NCBI GenBank assembly: GCA_023423895.1
Contig: JAFAER010000218.1
Coordinates: forward strand, 62,001 to 126,000
DNA from: Pseudomonadota bacterium
GTDB taxonomy: Bacteria; Myxococcota_A; Polyangia; Polyangiales; Polyangiaceae
Direction: 5' to 3'
DNA length: 64,000 nucleotides
Position 1 is the first letter of the stretch. The number at the start of each line of letters is the position of its first letter. The notes under the pieces are model-generated. The model was given only the letters and a program-made list of their open reading frames with translations, was not told where the DNA came from and did no database searches. Shown piece after piece: positions 8,916 through 17,415 of the stretch. Both the position numbers and the translations under genes were made by a program.

Positions 8916-9272
8916 ATGACCACGCCGATCGAAGGCCCGTTCTCCTACGTCGTTCGATGCGCCTTCGCCAAACGCGAAGCCCTGGAGGGGTTCGTCGCGT
9001 GGCTCTGCACCCGGCACGTCGCCGACGTCTGCGCAGCAGGTGCCGAGGACGCCGAGGTCGACGTCCTCGATCCCATCGGCGGCACGCATCCGCACGCCGT
9101 CGAGATCCGCTACCGCTTCGCATCGCGCGATGCCTTCGCGCGGTACGAGCGAGAAGAAGCGCCGCGGCTGCGCCAAGACGGGATCGACGAGCTCGCTGTC
9201 CTCGGCGTTGCTCCCGCCGAGGTCGCCTTCACGAGGACGACCGGCCAGCGCATTCGCTGGCGGCGGTCCTAG
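8916..9272 (+). CDS. DUF4286-like small protein
   Basis: A 118-residue protein of ferredoxin-like appearance: YVVRCAFA, an FVAWLCTRHVADV helix with two-residue motifs typical of DUF4286, an EVRYRF-type strand (VEIRYRF), and a YEREEAPRLRQDG helix. DUF4286 proteins have no proven function. The stop codon TAG lies inside the left arm of the inverted repeat at 9268-9429, so the last base of the gene is shared with that element. An in-frame GTG at 8889 is an alternative start. Confidence 0.75.
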   Translation: MTTPIEGPFSYVVRCAFAKREALEGFVAWLCTRHVADVCAAGAEDAEVDVLDPIGGTHPHAVEIRYRFASRDAFARYEREEAPRLRQDGIDELAVLGVAPAEVAFTRTTGQRIRWRRS

Positions 9273-9429
9273 AGCGACAAACGGTTTGCTCCCGTCGTCT
9301 TTCCGCCGACTTCCGTCGCATCGCTTCGTCGCTCCTCCTCCGGATACTCCAGTATCCGTCGTCGTCGCTCCTCGCGCTGCTCGGAACTCGGCGGAAATAC
9401 TCGGTCCGCAAACCGTTTGTCGCTCTAGG
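9268..9429. repeat. 162-bp inverted-repeat element (MITE/BIME-like) between convergent genes
   Basis: Perfect 22-bp inverted repeats at 9268-9289 and 9408-9429 (core CTAGAGCGACAAACGG / CCGTTTGTCGCTCTAG) enclose about 118 bp. Inside are a second, one-mismatch pair of arms (TCCGCCGACTTCC with GGAACTCGGCGGA) and a central hairpin GGATACT-CC-AGTATCC, so nearly the whole segment can fold as one long stem. The stop codons of both flanking convergent genes lie in the CTAG ends. This fits a non-autonomous mobile element or a long bidirectional terminator. No target-site duplication is evident. Confidence 0.85.
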
Positions 9430-10414
9430 CCGCGGCCCGCGCGAGATAGCCGTCGAGGATGTCGAGGCAGCCCTGGAGCGAATCGCAGAGGTTCAGCTCG
9501 CGCCGTAGCTGCGATGCTCCGCGAAGCCCGGACAGATAGCCGGACAGGTGACGCCGCGTGCAGCGAACGCCGTGCGGCTCCCCGCGAACCTCCACGTTCG
9601 CGACGAGATGGCGCTTGCAGAGCTCGATGCGCTCGTCGTCGGTCGGCGGATCGATGGTCTTGCCTTCGCGCAGCAGCGCAAACGCCTCGCGGAAGATCCA
9701 CGGGTGCTCGATGGCCCGGCGGCCGATCATCACCCCCGCGCAGCCCGTCGAGTCGATCGCTCGCTGGGCATCTTCCGCCGTCTTCACGTCGCCGTTGACG
9801 ATGACGGGGATGCTCACGACCTCGCGTGCGCGCATCGCCCACGTCCAGTCGGCGCTGCCCGTGTGACCCATGTTGGCGGTACGGCAGTGGATGGTGATCG
9901 CGGCCACGCCGGCGTCTTCGAGCCGGCGCGCGAGATCCACGATGGGCATGTGCGACTCGGGGCCGAGGCCGATCCGCGTCTTGACGGTGACCGGGAGCGC
10001 GACGCTCTCGACGACCATCTTCGCCATCGAGACCATCGACGCGGGATCGCGGAGCCAGCCTGCGCCCGCGCCGCGCCCGGCGATCTTCGGCACCCAGCAC
10101 CCGCAGTTGATGTCGATGAAGAGCGGCTCTGCCGACTCCGCGTATCGCGCGGCCTCGGCGAGCCGCTCGGGATCGGCGCCGTAGATCTGGATGGCCGTCA
10201 GGACGTCGTCGTCGGCGAGCGCGATCTTGCGGCGCGCGTTTCGGCACCCGCGGAGCAGGCCTTCGACGTTGACGAACTCCGTGACCGTGATCTCCGCGCC
10301 GAGGCTGCGGCAGATCCGTCGGAAGACGGCGTCGGAGACGTCCTCCAGCGGCGCGAGCACGACCGGCTTCGCCGAGTAGAGCTCCTGGAGCTTCGCGAGG
10401 TTGGGATGGGCCAC
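9425..10414 (-). CDS. tRNA-dihydrouridine synthase (Dus family)
   Basis: A 329-residue TIM-barrel flavoenzyme reducing uridines in tRNA to dihydrouridine. Seen in order: LAPLEDVSDAVFR near the N-terminus, TEFVN, QIYGADPE, the active-site loop DINCGCWVPKI with the catalytic Cys, VKTRIGLG, ITIHCRTANMGH, NGDVKTAEDA and GVMIGRRAIEHPWIF (FMN phosphate loop). This layout is DusB/DusA-like, but the specific site cannot be assigned. The start codon is GTG (10414). The stop lies in the right arm of the 9268-9429 inverted repeat. Confidence 0.93.
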   Translation of the reverse strand: MAHPNLAKLQELYSAKPVVLAPLEDVSDAVFRRICRSLGAEITVTEFVNVEGLLRGCRNARRKIALADDDVLTAIQIYGADPERLAEAARYAESAEPLFIDINCGCWVPKIAGRGAGAGWLRDPASMVSMAKMVVESVALPVTVKTRIGLGPESHMPIVDLARRLEDAGVAAITIHCRTANMGHTGSADWTWAMRAREVVSIPVIVNGDVKTAEDAQRAIDSTGCAGVMIGRRAIEHPWIFREAFALLREGKTIDPPTDDERIELCKRHLVANVEVRGEPHGVRCTRRHLSGYLSGLRGASQLRRELNLCDSLQGCLDILDGYLARAAA

Positions 10415-10548
10415 GGTGGGGGACGAGATAGCTCAGGATCGCGCGCGCTGCCAACGGCCGAGCACGGATTGCGCGCCCGGCGAGTTGCCGTGCGCCGTGC
10501 TTGCCGTGCTTGCCGTTGCGCGCCGATGCCGGCAGGCTCGCGGTCGTC

Positions 10549-11172
10549 ATGCCGCTCGTGCTCGTGCTCGCGCTCGCGGGGCTGCTGTGCGTCGCCGGGT
10601 GCCGGGGGTGCTCCGACGGCACCGCCGAGACCGCGCCGGAGGCCTCCGGGCCCACGATGCCGACGGGCATGCTGGCGCCACTTCCAGGGACCACTCCCTC
10701 CGATGCGCCGGCGAGCCCGGCCGAACGGCTCGCGCTCGGTCGTGGGAAGAAGAGCGGCGAATGGGCGGAGCTCCAGAGCGCGCGGCCGGACGACGGCCCC
10801 GACCGGAGGTCGTTCGAGCGGTGGCAGCCGGACTCGCGCTTTCTCTCGCTCGAGGCCATGGGGTTGCTCCACGAGTCGTTCGCGCGGGCGCTTCCGGGAT
10901 TCGATCTCTTCTTGCCGCGCCTCTTCGATCCGGCGGCGCTCGGACGCCTGCGCGCGGAGCTCTCTGCGACGAAGGCGCAGCTCGCGACGATCACGGATGT
11001 CCGGACGGCGAAGGCGCGCTGGGGCGAGGCCTCCTCGCTCGTCGCGGAGCTGGCGGACGACACGGCGTGGCTCGACGCGCGAAACGCGTTCGTCGGCACG
11101 ATCGACGAGCTGACCGCGCTCTCCGCGGATCTCGAGGCGAAGGGGCGGGGACTCTGGGGCCTCGGGATCTGA
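10549..11172 (+). CDS. Hypothetical lipoprotein
   Basis: About 207 residues. The signal peptide ends at LCVAGC (lipid-modified Cys), followed by an acidic, Pro-rich linker and then a helical domain (residues ~90-205) with LEAMGLLHESFARALPGFDLFLP and several amphipathic helices. ATG 10549 gives a clean signal sequence; 16 codons of open frame precede it. No family recognised. An 8-bp perfect hairpin follows the stop. Confidence 0.7.
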   Translation: MPLVLVLALAGLLCVAGCRGCSDGTAETAPEASGPTMPTGMLAPLPGTTPSDAPASPAERLALGRGKKSGEWAELQSARPDDGPDRRSFERWQPDSRFLSLEAMGLLHESFARALPGFDLFLPRLFDPAALGRLRAELSATKAQLATITDVRTAKARWGEASSLVAELADDTAWLDARNAFVGTIDELTALSADLEAKGRGLWGLGI

Positions 11173-11197
11173 AGGGAATCCGGCCCCTCTCCCGGAG

Positions 11198-11216
11198 CTC
11201 CGAAGAGGCTTCGGAG
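11198..11216 (+). terminator. Perfect 8-bp hairpin downstream of a lipoprotein gene
   Basis: CTCCGAAG-AGG-CTTCGGAG is a perfect inverted repeat with a 3-base loop, 26 bases after the lipoprotein stop. No T-run follows, so a classical intrinsic terminator is not proven; it may pause polymerase or bind a protein. Confidence 0.4.
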
Positions 11217-11259
11217 ACGTGCATTTCAGAAGTGCCGTGCTACGTGTGCCCCCGCTGGC

Positions 11260-12747
11260 ATGATGCTCGCGTCCACGCGCAATTCCGAGCGACAGCGATC
11301 CTCCGCTGGGGGGACCGCTCCGGAGAAGCGTTCGCTCGCGTCCATCCTGCGCGATCACGGCCCCGTCCCGGTGACCGAAGCGGTCGACATCGCGCTCGAT
11401 GTCTGCGACGAGCTCGCCAGCGCGCACGCCAACGGGATCGTCCATGGCGATCTCGGGATGCATCGCGTCCGGACTCACTGGCCGCGGCGGCCGGGGCAGC
11501 GGGTCGACATCTTCGCGCTGGGCGAGAACGACAGCGCGGCGTTCTCGTTCCGAACGAGCGCCGTCGCGGGCCTCGTCGCGCCCGAGCAGCGGGAGAACCG
11601 CCCCGTCGACATCCGCGCCGACGTCTGGGCCGTCGGCGCGATGCTCCACTGGATGATCGCGGGCGCCGCACCGAGCGCCGACCCGATCGAGAAGACGCTG
11701 GCGAAGGCGCCCCGCACACTCTCGGTCGCGATCGAGGCGTGCCTCGCGGTCGATCCGGCCAAACGGCCGCAGTCGGTCAACGAGCTCGCGGAGGTGATCG
11801 CCTCGTACGCGGCCTCTCCGGCCGACCGGTTCGAGCAGCTCGCACGGCGGCGCAGCTCGATGGAGAAGACGAAGACGGTCCGCTCGGACCTCGGCGACGT
11901 GGAACGCGTCCTCGGGCGTCTCGACGATGCGGCGCTCCAGCGCGAGCTCGTCGCCGCGACCTCACCGGCATCGGGCGCGCTCGACCGGCTCATGTCCACC
12001 GTGCACGAGAGCACGGGCAGCGCGATCTTCGAAAAATCGGTCCCGATGATCGATCTGGCCGATCTCGCGGACGAGCAGGAGAACATCGAGACGGTTCTGG
12101 CGTCGCCGGGGTATGGGCTCGGAGAGGCAAAGGCCGCGCGGGTCGTGCCCGTCGAGTCGCCGCTCTCGCTCTCGCCCGTCGTGCTCTCGTCCGAGCTGCT
12201 CGCGCCGCCGAAAGAGGCGGAGGCTGTCGTCGCGTCGAGGCCGACGGCTCCTCCGACGCGCGCGCTCACGCTCACGAGCGCGAAGACGCCGTGGAAGATC
12301 GCCGTCGGCGTCATCGGCGCCGTGGCGGCGCTTTCGTTCGGGGTCGGGATCGGTATGCGCATGGTCGAGCGCGCGCTCGCGCAGCGCGCTCCCGCCGAAG
12401 CCGCCGCATCGCTCGCCGCGGCGAAGCCGGTGCCTGCTCCACCCGCGACCGCGGCGCCGTCCACGAACGCGAAGATCGATCCGCCGGCCCCCGGACCCGT
12501 CGTCATGACGCCGGACGCGCTGCCGGACGCTCGCCCGACGACGGTGGCGTCGCTCCGCGACGTTCGCGACGTTCGCGATGTTCGCGTTGCGACCCCGGCT
12601 TCGCTTCCGGACGCCAAGCCCGCTCCGGTGCGCGCCGTTGCGGCTCCGGTCGTGAAGCCGCAAGCGAGCGCGCCGTCCACGCGCGAAGAGGTTGCCTCCG
12701 ATACGGCCGAGGCTTCGCCGACCTCGTTGTCGGACGCTCTTCGCTGA
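11260..12747 (+). CDS. N-lobe-less Ser/Thr pseudokinase with a transmembrane segment
   Basis: A 495-residue protein carrying only the C-lobe half of a Hanks kinase fold: the helix before the catalytic loop (ASAHANGIVHGDL, residues 54-65), an APE-like VAPE (107-109), the subdomain IX DIRADVWAVG (117-126) and the final PAKRP (166-170). The glycine loop and VAIK lysine are missing, the catalytic HRDxKxxN reads HGDLGMHR, and no DFG can be found, so catalysis is not expected. A TM helix (~345-366) leads to a ~130-residue Pro/Ala/Asp-rich exported tail containing a short DVRDVRDVR repeat. The role is probably scaffolding or regulation (inference). Confidence 0.8.
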   Translation: MMLASTRNSERQRSSAGGTAPEKRSLASILRDHGPVPVTEAVDIALDVCDELASAHANGIVHGDLGMHRVRTHWPRRPGQRVDIFALGENDSAAFSFRTSAVAGLVAPEQRENRPVDIRADVWAVGAMLHWMIAGAAPSADPIEKTLAKAPRTLSVAIEACLAVDPAKRPQSVNELAEVIASYAASPADRFEQLARRRSSMEKTKTVRSDLGDVERVLGRLDDAALQRELVAATSPASGALDRLMSTVHESTGSAIFEKSVPMIDLADLADEQENIETVLASPGYGLGEAKAARVVPVESPLSLSPVVLSSELLAPPKEAEAVVASRPTAPPTRALTLTSAKTPWKIAVGVIGAVAALSFGVGIGMRMVERALAQRAPAEAAASLAAAKPVPAPPATAAPSTNAKIDPPAPGPVVMTPDALPDARPTTVASLRDVRDVRDVRVATPASLPDAKPAPVRAVAAPVVKPQASAPSTREEVASDTAEASPTSLSDALR

Positions 12748-12749
12748 CG

Positions 12750-13745
12750 TCAGGCCGCGCGAAGCACGCTCGCTTCGATCCAGCGGGCGAGCAGCGCTTT
12801 CGCCTGCGCGGCATGCGGCAGCCCGAGGACGGACAGCTCCGCGGGGGGCTCGTCGGCGAGCGACGTCGAGAGGCTCGCGATCGCTCGGCGGCGTGCCCCC
12901 TCGACCCGCGCCCACGCGTCAGGCGAGAGCTCCGCGCGGAACCACGCATCGAGGCGCGACGCGAGCGCCGCATGGCGCGCTTCGTCTGCGGCGATCGCCG
13001 CGAAGAACCTGCGTAGCTCCGGCGCCTCCGCGTGCTCGGACTGCCACAGAGCAAGAAGGACGTTGAACGTCTCGTTGATGCATCCTTCGGTCGCGTTCTC
13101 GATCGCGATCTCCTCGAGGGATCGCACCGGGCCGATCGCCGGTGGAAGCGGCAGGACGACTTCACCGCCATACCGGCGCGCGAGCTTCGCTGCCATGCGT
13201 GCGTGACGGATCTCGTCGGCGCGCGCCCGATCGCATGCGCGCAGGAAAGCCGGCGGGGCGCGGTGCGCACGGAGCTCGCGCGCCAGCAGCGTGAACGAGT
13301 CCACCGACGCGCGCTCGAAGAAGGCCATTCGCGAGAGGAAAGCTCCCGGCATCGTCGCGACCGGTGCGCTCGTCTCGTCGAGCCTCGCGTGGCGGCGGCC
13401 CGGCACCAGGCAGTGACACGTGACGGTTCCGCCGGCGACCGAGCATGTCGTGGCCTCGCGCCCGCTGCTCGGCGTCCCGCAGAGCTCGTCGCAGATGGCC
13501 TGCTCGACGCTCGCGTCCTCGAGCCCGCTGCAGTCTCCGGCGAGGGGAAGGTTCCCGCAACCTTCGGTGTTGCGAGGCTTGCCTGGTCGACAGCGGCCGT
13601 ACGCCTCGGCGTCCTGCTCCGTCGCATCGTCGAGCGGGCCGGGGCCCCCCGTACAGGCGATCACCGCACCGATGCTCGCGGGGACGATGGTCGCCATCGC
13701 GAGGACCTGCTTCATCAAACGCGTCACGGCCCGTGAGCTCTTCAC
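12750..13745 (-). CDS. Ferritin-like di-iron domain lipoprotein
   Basis: A 331-residue exported protein. The signal peptide ends at VIAC (Cys31), followed by a Cys-rich segment with eleven Cys up to residue 112. A ferritin-like four-helix domain then carries metal-ligand candidates: E144 (FFERASVDSF), E178-x-x-H181 (DEIRHA), E220/E225 (ENATEGCINE) and E255-x-x-H258 (DEARHA). Two ExxH motifs plus two lone Glu is the ligand set of di-iron ferritin-like proteins. The function outside the cytoplasm (iron storage, oxidase or other) is unknown. The GTG start at 13745 has AAGG seven bases upstream; an internal ATG at 13715 would also give a signal peptide. Confidence 0.8.
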   Translation of the reverse strand: MKSSRAVTRLMKQVLAMATIVPASIGAVIACTGGPGPLDDATEQDAEAYGRCRPGKPRNTEGCGNLPLAGDCSGLEDASVEQAICDELCGTPSSGREATTCSVAGGTVTCHCLVPGRRHARLDETSAPVATMPGAFLSRMAFFERASVDSFTLLARELRAHRAPPAFLRACDRARADEIRHARMAAKLARRYGGEVVLPLPPAIGPVRSLEEIAIENATEGCINETFNVLLALWQSEHAEAPELRRFFAAIAADEARHAALASRLDAWFRAELSPDAWARVEGARRRAIASLSTSLADEPPAELSVLGLPHAAQAKALLARWIEASVLRAA

Positions 13746-13852
13746 GAGCGAACCTTATCGCGCGGCGGAAACCGCCGGTAGCGGCTGCTGAGTGTCGTGT
13801 GATGTCGTTCGCGTGGCGCCAAGCGCGGGGCGAACGCCCGGGCATCGACAGC

Positions 13853-14863
13853 TCACGGCAAGAGCGCTGCGCCGAGCACGCCGGCGCTGTCACCGAGCGC
13901 ATGCTTCACGATCTTCGTGCCGAGCTCGTCGTTGAAGACCCATCGCGCGACGGCACGAGCGCCCTCGTCGTAGAGGAGGTCGAGGTTCGACACACCGCCG
14001 CCGAGGACGACGACATCGGGATCGAGGATGTCGATCACCGTCGCGAGCGCACGGCCGAAGATCTCCATCCGCTCGGCGAGCAGCTCCTTCGCGATGCGTC
14101 GCTCGTCCGAGTCCGCGCCCGAGTCCGCGGCGGCGCCGGTGAGATGTGCGAGCGAGGCGATCTCCGAGAGACGTCGCTTCGCCCCCGTTCGACGCTCGAA
14201 CTCCCGCTCGAGCGCAGGGCCGCTCAAGAACGTCTCGATGCACCCGCGCCGGCCGCAATAACACTCGGGGCCGTTCGTCGGATCGAGCACGACGTGACCC
14301 CACTCGCCGGCGATGCCCTGTGCGCCGTCCCAGGCGCGCGGGACACCCGCCTCGTTCGCGATCACGACCCCGCCGCCGACGCCCGTTCCCATGATCACGC
14401 CGAACGCCACTCTCGCGTGTCGCGCGGCTCCCCAGGTCGCCTCCGCGAGGGCGAAGCAGTTGGCGTCGTTCGAGAACGCGATCGTGCGGCCGACGATGCC
14501 GGCGAGATCGCGATGGAACGGCTGCCCGTTGAGGCAGGTCGTGTTCGAGTTCTTCACGAGCGGCAGGTCGGACCGCGAGCCGTCCGCACGCCGATGCGTG
14601 AGCGAACCCGGCATTCCGACACCGATGGGGGTGGAGAGCGCGTCGATCCCGGCTTGCTTCGCGACCTCGAGGATGAGCGCGCGCGTCTCGGTGAGCACGT
14701 GCTCGTAGCCGCGCTCTCGGTTCGTCGCCACCCGGGCGCGCGCGAGCTCCGTCGGCTTGTCCGTCGAGGACGGCGTGCTCGCGTCGAGGCGGCCGACGTC
14801 GACGACGACCGCCTCGATCTTCGTACCGCCGAGATCGACCCCGATGCGGTGCTGGTCGCTCAT
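13853..14863 (-). CDS. ROK-family sugar kinase (glucokinase-like)
   Basis: A 336-residue ROK kinase. ATP-binding DLGGTKIEAVVVD lies at the N-terminus, GVGMPG in the middle, and then the sugar-binding ND region (SNDANCFALAE), GTGVGGG, and the zinc site GHVVLD..GPECYCGRRGCIETFLSGPALE with the ROK CxCGxxGCxE ligands. The DPDVVVLGGGVSNL strand ends the domain. Members phosphorylate glucose or other hexoses, or act as repressors; there is no DNA-binding domain here, so a kinase. The start (14863) is followed immediately by MSDQHRIGVDL. The gene lies downstream of prfB on the same strand with a 71-bp gap. Confidence 0.93.
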   Translation of the reverse strand: MSDQHRIGVDLGGTKIEAVVVDVGRLDASTPSSTDKPTELARARVATNRERGYEHVLTETRALILEVAKQAGIDALSTPIGVGMPGSLTHRRADGSRSDLPLVKNSNTTCLNGQPFHRDLAGIVGRTIAFSNDANCFALAEATWGAARHARVAFGVIMGTGVGGGVVIANEAGVPRAWDGAQGIAGEWGHVVLDPTNGPECYCGRRGCIETFLSGPALEREFERRTGAKRRLSEIASLAHLTGAAADSGADSDERRIAKELLAERMEIFGRALATVIDILDPDVVVLGGGVSNLDLLYDEGARAVARWVFNDELGTKIVKHALGDSAGVLGAALLP

Positions 14864-14934
14864 CGGACGTCGTCCCCTCGTCGTCGTCGCCGTCTGTCGT
14901 GCGCTTCGAGCCTGGTGCTTCGAACCTGGTGCGG

Positions 14935-16075
14935 CTACGCGTCGAGCTCGTCGCTCACGCCGCCCTTGGCGAGGGTGCCGCCGGCTGCCGCGAGGAGATA
15001 GGCCTCGATGAAGTCGTCGAGCTCGCCATCGAGCACGGCGTCGACGTTGCCCGTCTCGTGTGCCGTGCGGAGGTCCTTCACCATCCGGTACGGCGCGAGG
15101 ACGTAGCTTCGGATCTGATTGCCCCACGCGATTTGCGTCTTGCTCGCCTGGTAGGCGGCAGCCTGCTCCTCGCGCTTGGCCATCTCGAGCTCGTAGAGCT
15201 TCGCTTTGATCATCTTGAGCGCCATGCGCCGGTTCTGGAGCTGCGATCGCTCCGCACGGCACACGACGACGATGCCAGTCGGCAAGTGCTTCATGCGCAC
15301 CGCCGTCTCGACCTTGTTGACGTTCTGACCGCCCTTGCCGCCGGCGCGCATCGTCGTCGTCTCGAGGTCCTCGTCCTTCACGACGATGTCGATCTCGTCC
15401 TCGATGTCGGGCTGGATCTCGACGGCAGCGAAGGCCGTCTGCCTCCGGGCGTTCGCGTCGAACGGGGAGATGCGGACGAGTCGATGAACACCGACTTCGC
15501 TCCGGAGATATCCGAACGCGTGATCGCCTGCGACCGTGATGGAGACGCCGTCGATGCCGGCCTCGTCTCCCTCCTGGAAGTCGATGATCTCGGTCTTGTA
15601 ACCGCGCCGCTCTGCCCAGCGAAGGAACATGCGCATGAGCATCTGCGCCCAGTCCTTTGCGTCGACTCCGCCTGCGCCAGGATGGATCGAGAGGATGGCG
15701 TTCGCGTGATCGACCTGTCCCGAGAGCATGCGCGCGAGCTCCGCCGAGCGGAGACGCTTCTCGAGGTCGGCGAGCTGGCCGGAGATCTCGCTGACGACCG
15801 AGTCGTCCTTCTCCGCCACGCCGAGCTCGAACAGCTCCTTCGCGTCTTCGATGTCGCGCGTGAGCTTCTCGGTCGTCTCGACCCGCTGCTCGATGGCGGA
15901 GCGCTTTCGCGTCACCGCCTGCGCCTTCTTGGAGTCGTCCCAGAACCCGGGAGCCAGCGTCTCTTCGTTGAGACGGTCGATCTCTCGCTTCAGTTTCGGG
16001 ACGTCAAAGATGCCCCCTTAGCGTCATGAGACGCCTTTGGAGGTCATCGAGCTTGTCGCGCGTTTCGGCGATCAT
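14935..16075 (-). CDS. prfB: Peptide chain release factor 2, with programmed +1 frameshift
   Basis: RF2, which ends translation at UGA and UAA. The first 23 codons (start ATG 16075, MIAETRDK) run to an in-frame UGA at 16006-16004. Skipping one base continues into the long frame, giving ~379 residues, the normal RF2 length. The main frame shows the SPF anticodon-mimic tripeptide (VRISPFD) and the GGQ peptidyl-hydrolysis motif (GKGGQNVNKVE). A single-frame reading would miss the first domain, so the coordinates span both. It sits 17 bases after the stop of the gene at 16093-17208 and may be read from it or from its own promoter. Confidence 0.95.
16003..16018 (-). promoter_or_regulatory. prfB +1 frameshift signal
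   Basis: On the minus strand: AGGGGG (16018-16013), three bases, then CTT TGA C (16009-16003). The canonical element is a Shine-Dalgarno-like AGGGGG three bases before CTT UGA C; at low RF2 the ribosome slips to read GAC, which autoregulates RF2. All elements match exactly. Confidence 0.95.
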
Positions 16076-16092
16076 GGTGGCTCGGCACCTTA

Positions 16093-17208
16093 TCACAAAT
16101 CTCCGGGCACGCTGCGCCCGAGCGGGACGGGCGCTGCATATTCGCCCGCGCCCGCCCCCGGTCCTCCCCTGGAAGGTGGTGCTGGCGAGCCGCGCCGCTC
16201 TCCGCTAGGGCGGCCATGAGCGCCGAACCAGCCGTTGGTGAGGACGTCGAGAACGGCCTCGGCCTCCATCAACCGCAGCCGGACGTCGGCTTCGTCGCGC
16301 GTGCCTTGCTGCGCCGGCGGCAGCGAGCGAAGGTCCAGGGCTGCGCGCTGCCAGTGGAAGAGCGCCTCGAGGACCTTTGCTCCGATGCGGGCCCGCGCAT
16401 CACGATGCTCGAGACGGATCCGCTCGAACGCGGGCTCGTCGTCCGCGTAGATGAGCCGGTCGAAGCGCCAGGTCAGCCGCGCCTCGAATCCGACGTTCGC
16501 GCCCGTCGAATCGCGGAGCTTGCTCGTGTCCGTGCTCGTGTCGAGCGAGAGGCGCGCGTCCTCGAAGCGAACCGCGCGAAGCCGCGCTTCAGGGAGCACC
16601 GCGCTCCAGCGAGCCCGCGAGACGATCGCGTCGAGCCGGGTCTCGTCCGCACCGAGCCCTGCTGCGCGCCAGGCCGCCGCCACGCACGAACGCGCGAGAC
16701 GGGGCGTCAGCGCAAGGTCGAACGGTGTCTCCGTGGCGGAGACGTGCTCGAGCGACGCGCGGTCGAAGCTCGTCCGTACGACGTCGATCTCCGCGCCCGG
16801 TGGGGACGGCGCCACCGTCGTGGTCGAGCCATCTGGTACGACGCTGCTAGATGAGGAGGAGGTCATGCGCGTCCCGCCGCGCGCGAAGCGGTCGAGCGGC
16901 AAGCCGAGCACGATGAAGCCGCCGATCTCGCGACGGTCATCGAGCGTGCGCCGGCTGAAGCCGAGGAGCGAGACCCATGCGGAGCCGGGCGGCGTCCCGA
17001 GCACCGGACGTCCACCGGTCGCGCCCGACAGCGTCCGCAGCGCGCCGCCCGCGGCGATGTCCTCCGGATCGATGTCTCCGTCGGCGAGCGCGTCTTCCTG
17101 CGCGAGCGAGATCGACGAACGCCGTGGTGACGCGCCCGCCGTCCGTGCGACGAGCAAGAGGAGCGTGGTCACGGCGATGAGCAGCACTGGGTAGAGTCCG
17201 AGCTTCAT
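16093..17208 (-). CDS. Secreted hypothetical protein
   Basis: A 371-residue protein with an N-terminal signal peptide or anchor (MKLGLYPVLLIAVTTLLLLV). After it lie a SRRTLDDRREIGGF segment, an Ala/Arg-rich middle region and a helical C-terminal part (FERIRLEHRDARARIGAKVLEALFHWQRAALDL). The strand pair RLTWRFDRLIYAD looks like an outer-membrane or periplasmic beta element. I do not recognise a family; the style is typical of myxobacterial secreted proteins. The tail is Pro/Gly-rich. Its stop is 17 bases before the prfB start on the same strand. Confidence 0.65.
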   Translation of the reverse strand: MKLGLYPVLLIAVTTLLLLVARTAGASPRRSSISLAQEDALADGDIDPEDIAAGGALRTLSGATGGRPVLGTPPGSAWVSLLGFSRRTLDDRREIGGFIVLGLPLDRFARGGTRMTSSSSSSVVPDGSTTTVAPSPPGAEIDVVRTSFDRASLEHVSATETPFDLALTPRLARSCVAAAWRAAGLGADETRLDAIVSRARWSAVLPEARLRAVRFEDARLSLDTSTDTSKLRDSTGANVGFEARLTWRFDRLIYADDEPAFERIRLEHRDARARIGAKVLEALFHWQRAALDLRSLPPAQQGTRDEADVRLRLMEAEAVLDVLTNGWFGAHGRPSGERRGSPAPPSRGGPGAGAGEYAAPVPLGRSVPGDL

Positions 17209-17280
17209 GCGCGTCGCGAATAGCGACCGCCGTGCCACGACCTCGTCCGTATGCTTCTCGCGAGTTGCAACGCCACCGAC

Positions 17281-17350
17281 CTGGCCCGGGCCAGGCCCAA
17301 GGTGGCCCGAGGCCACCGGTGACAGGTGCCAGAGGTGGCCCGAGGCCACC
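17281..17350. repeat. Three consecutive hairpin-forming palindromes upstream of a kinase gene
   Basis: CTGGCCCGGGCCAG (17281-17294) is a perfect palindrome. Two identical copies of GGTGGCC-CGA-GGCCACC (17301-17317 and 17334-17350) follow, 33 bases apart, each a 7-bp stem with a 3-base loop. They occupy the gap between divergently transcribed genes and could be a terminator or attenuator cluster or protein sites for the kinase promoter. Confidence 0.7.
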
Positions 17351-17415
17351 GAAACCCTTCGCGCGCCCGGCGTTTCTTGATTTGAGGAAACAGGACGCGC
17401 ACACTTCCACTCTGG

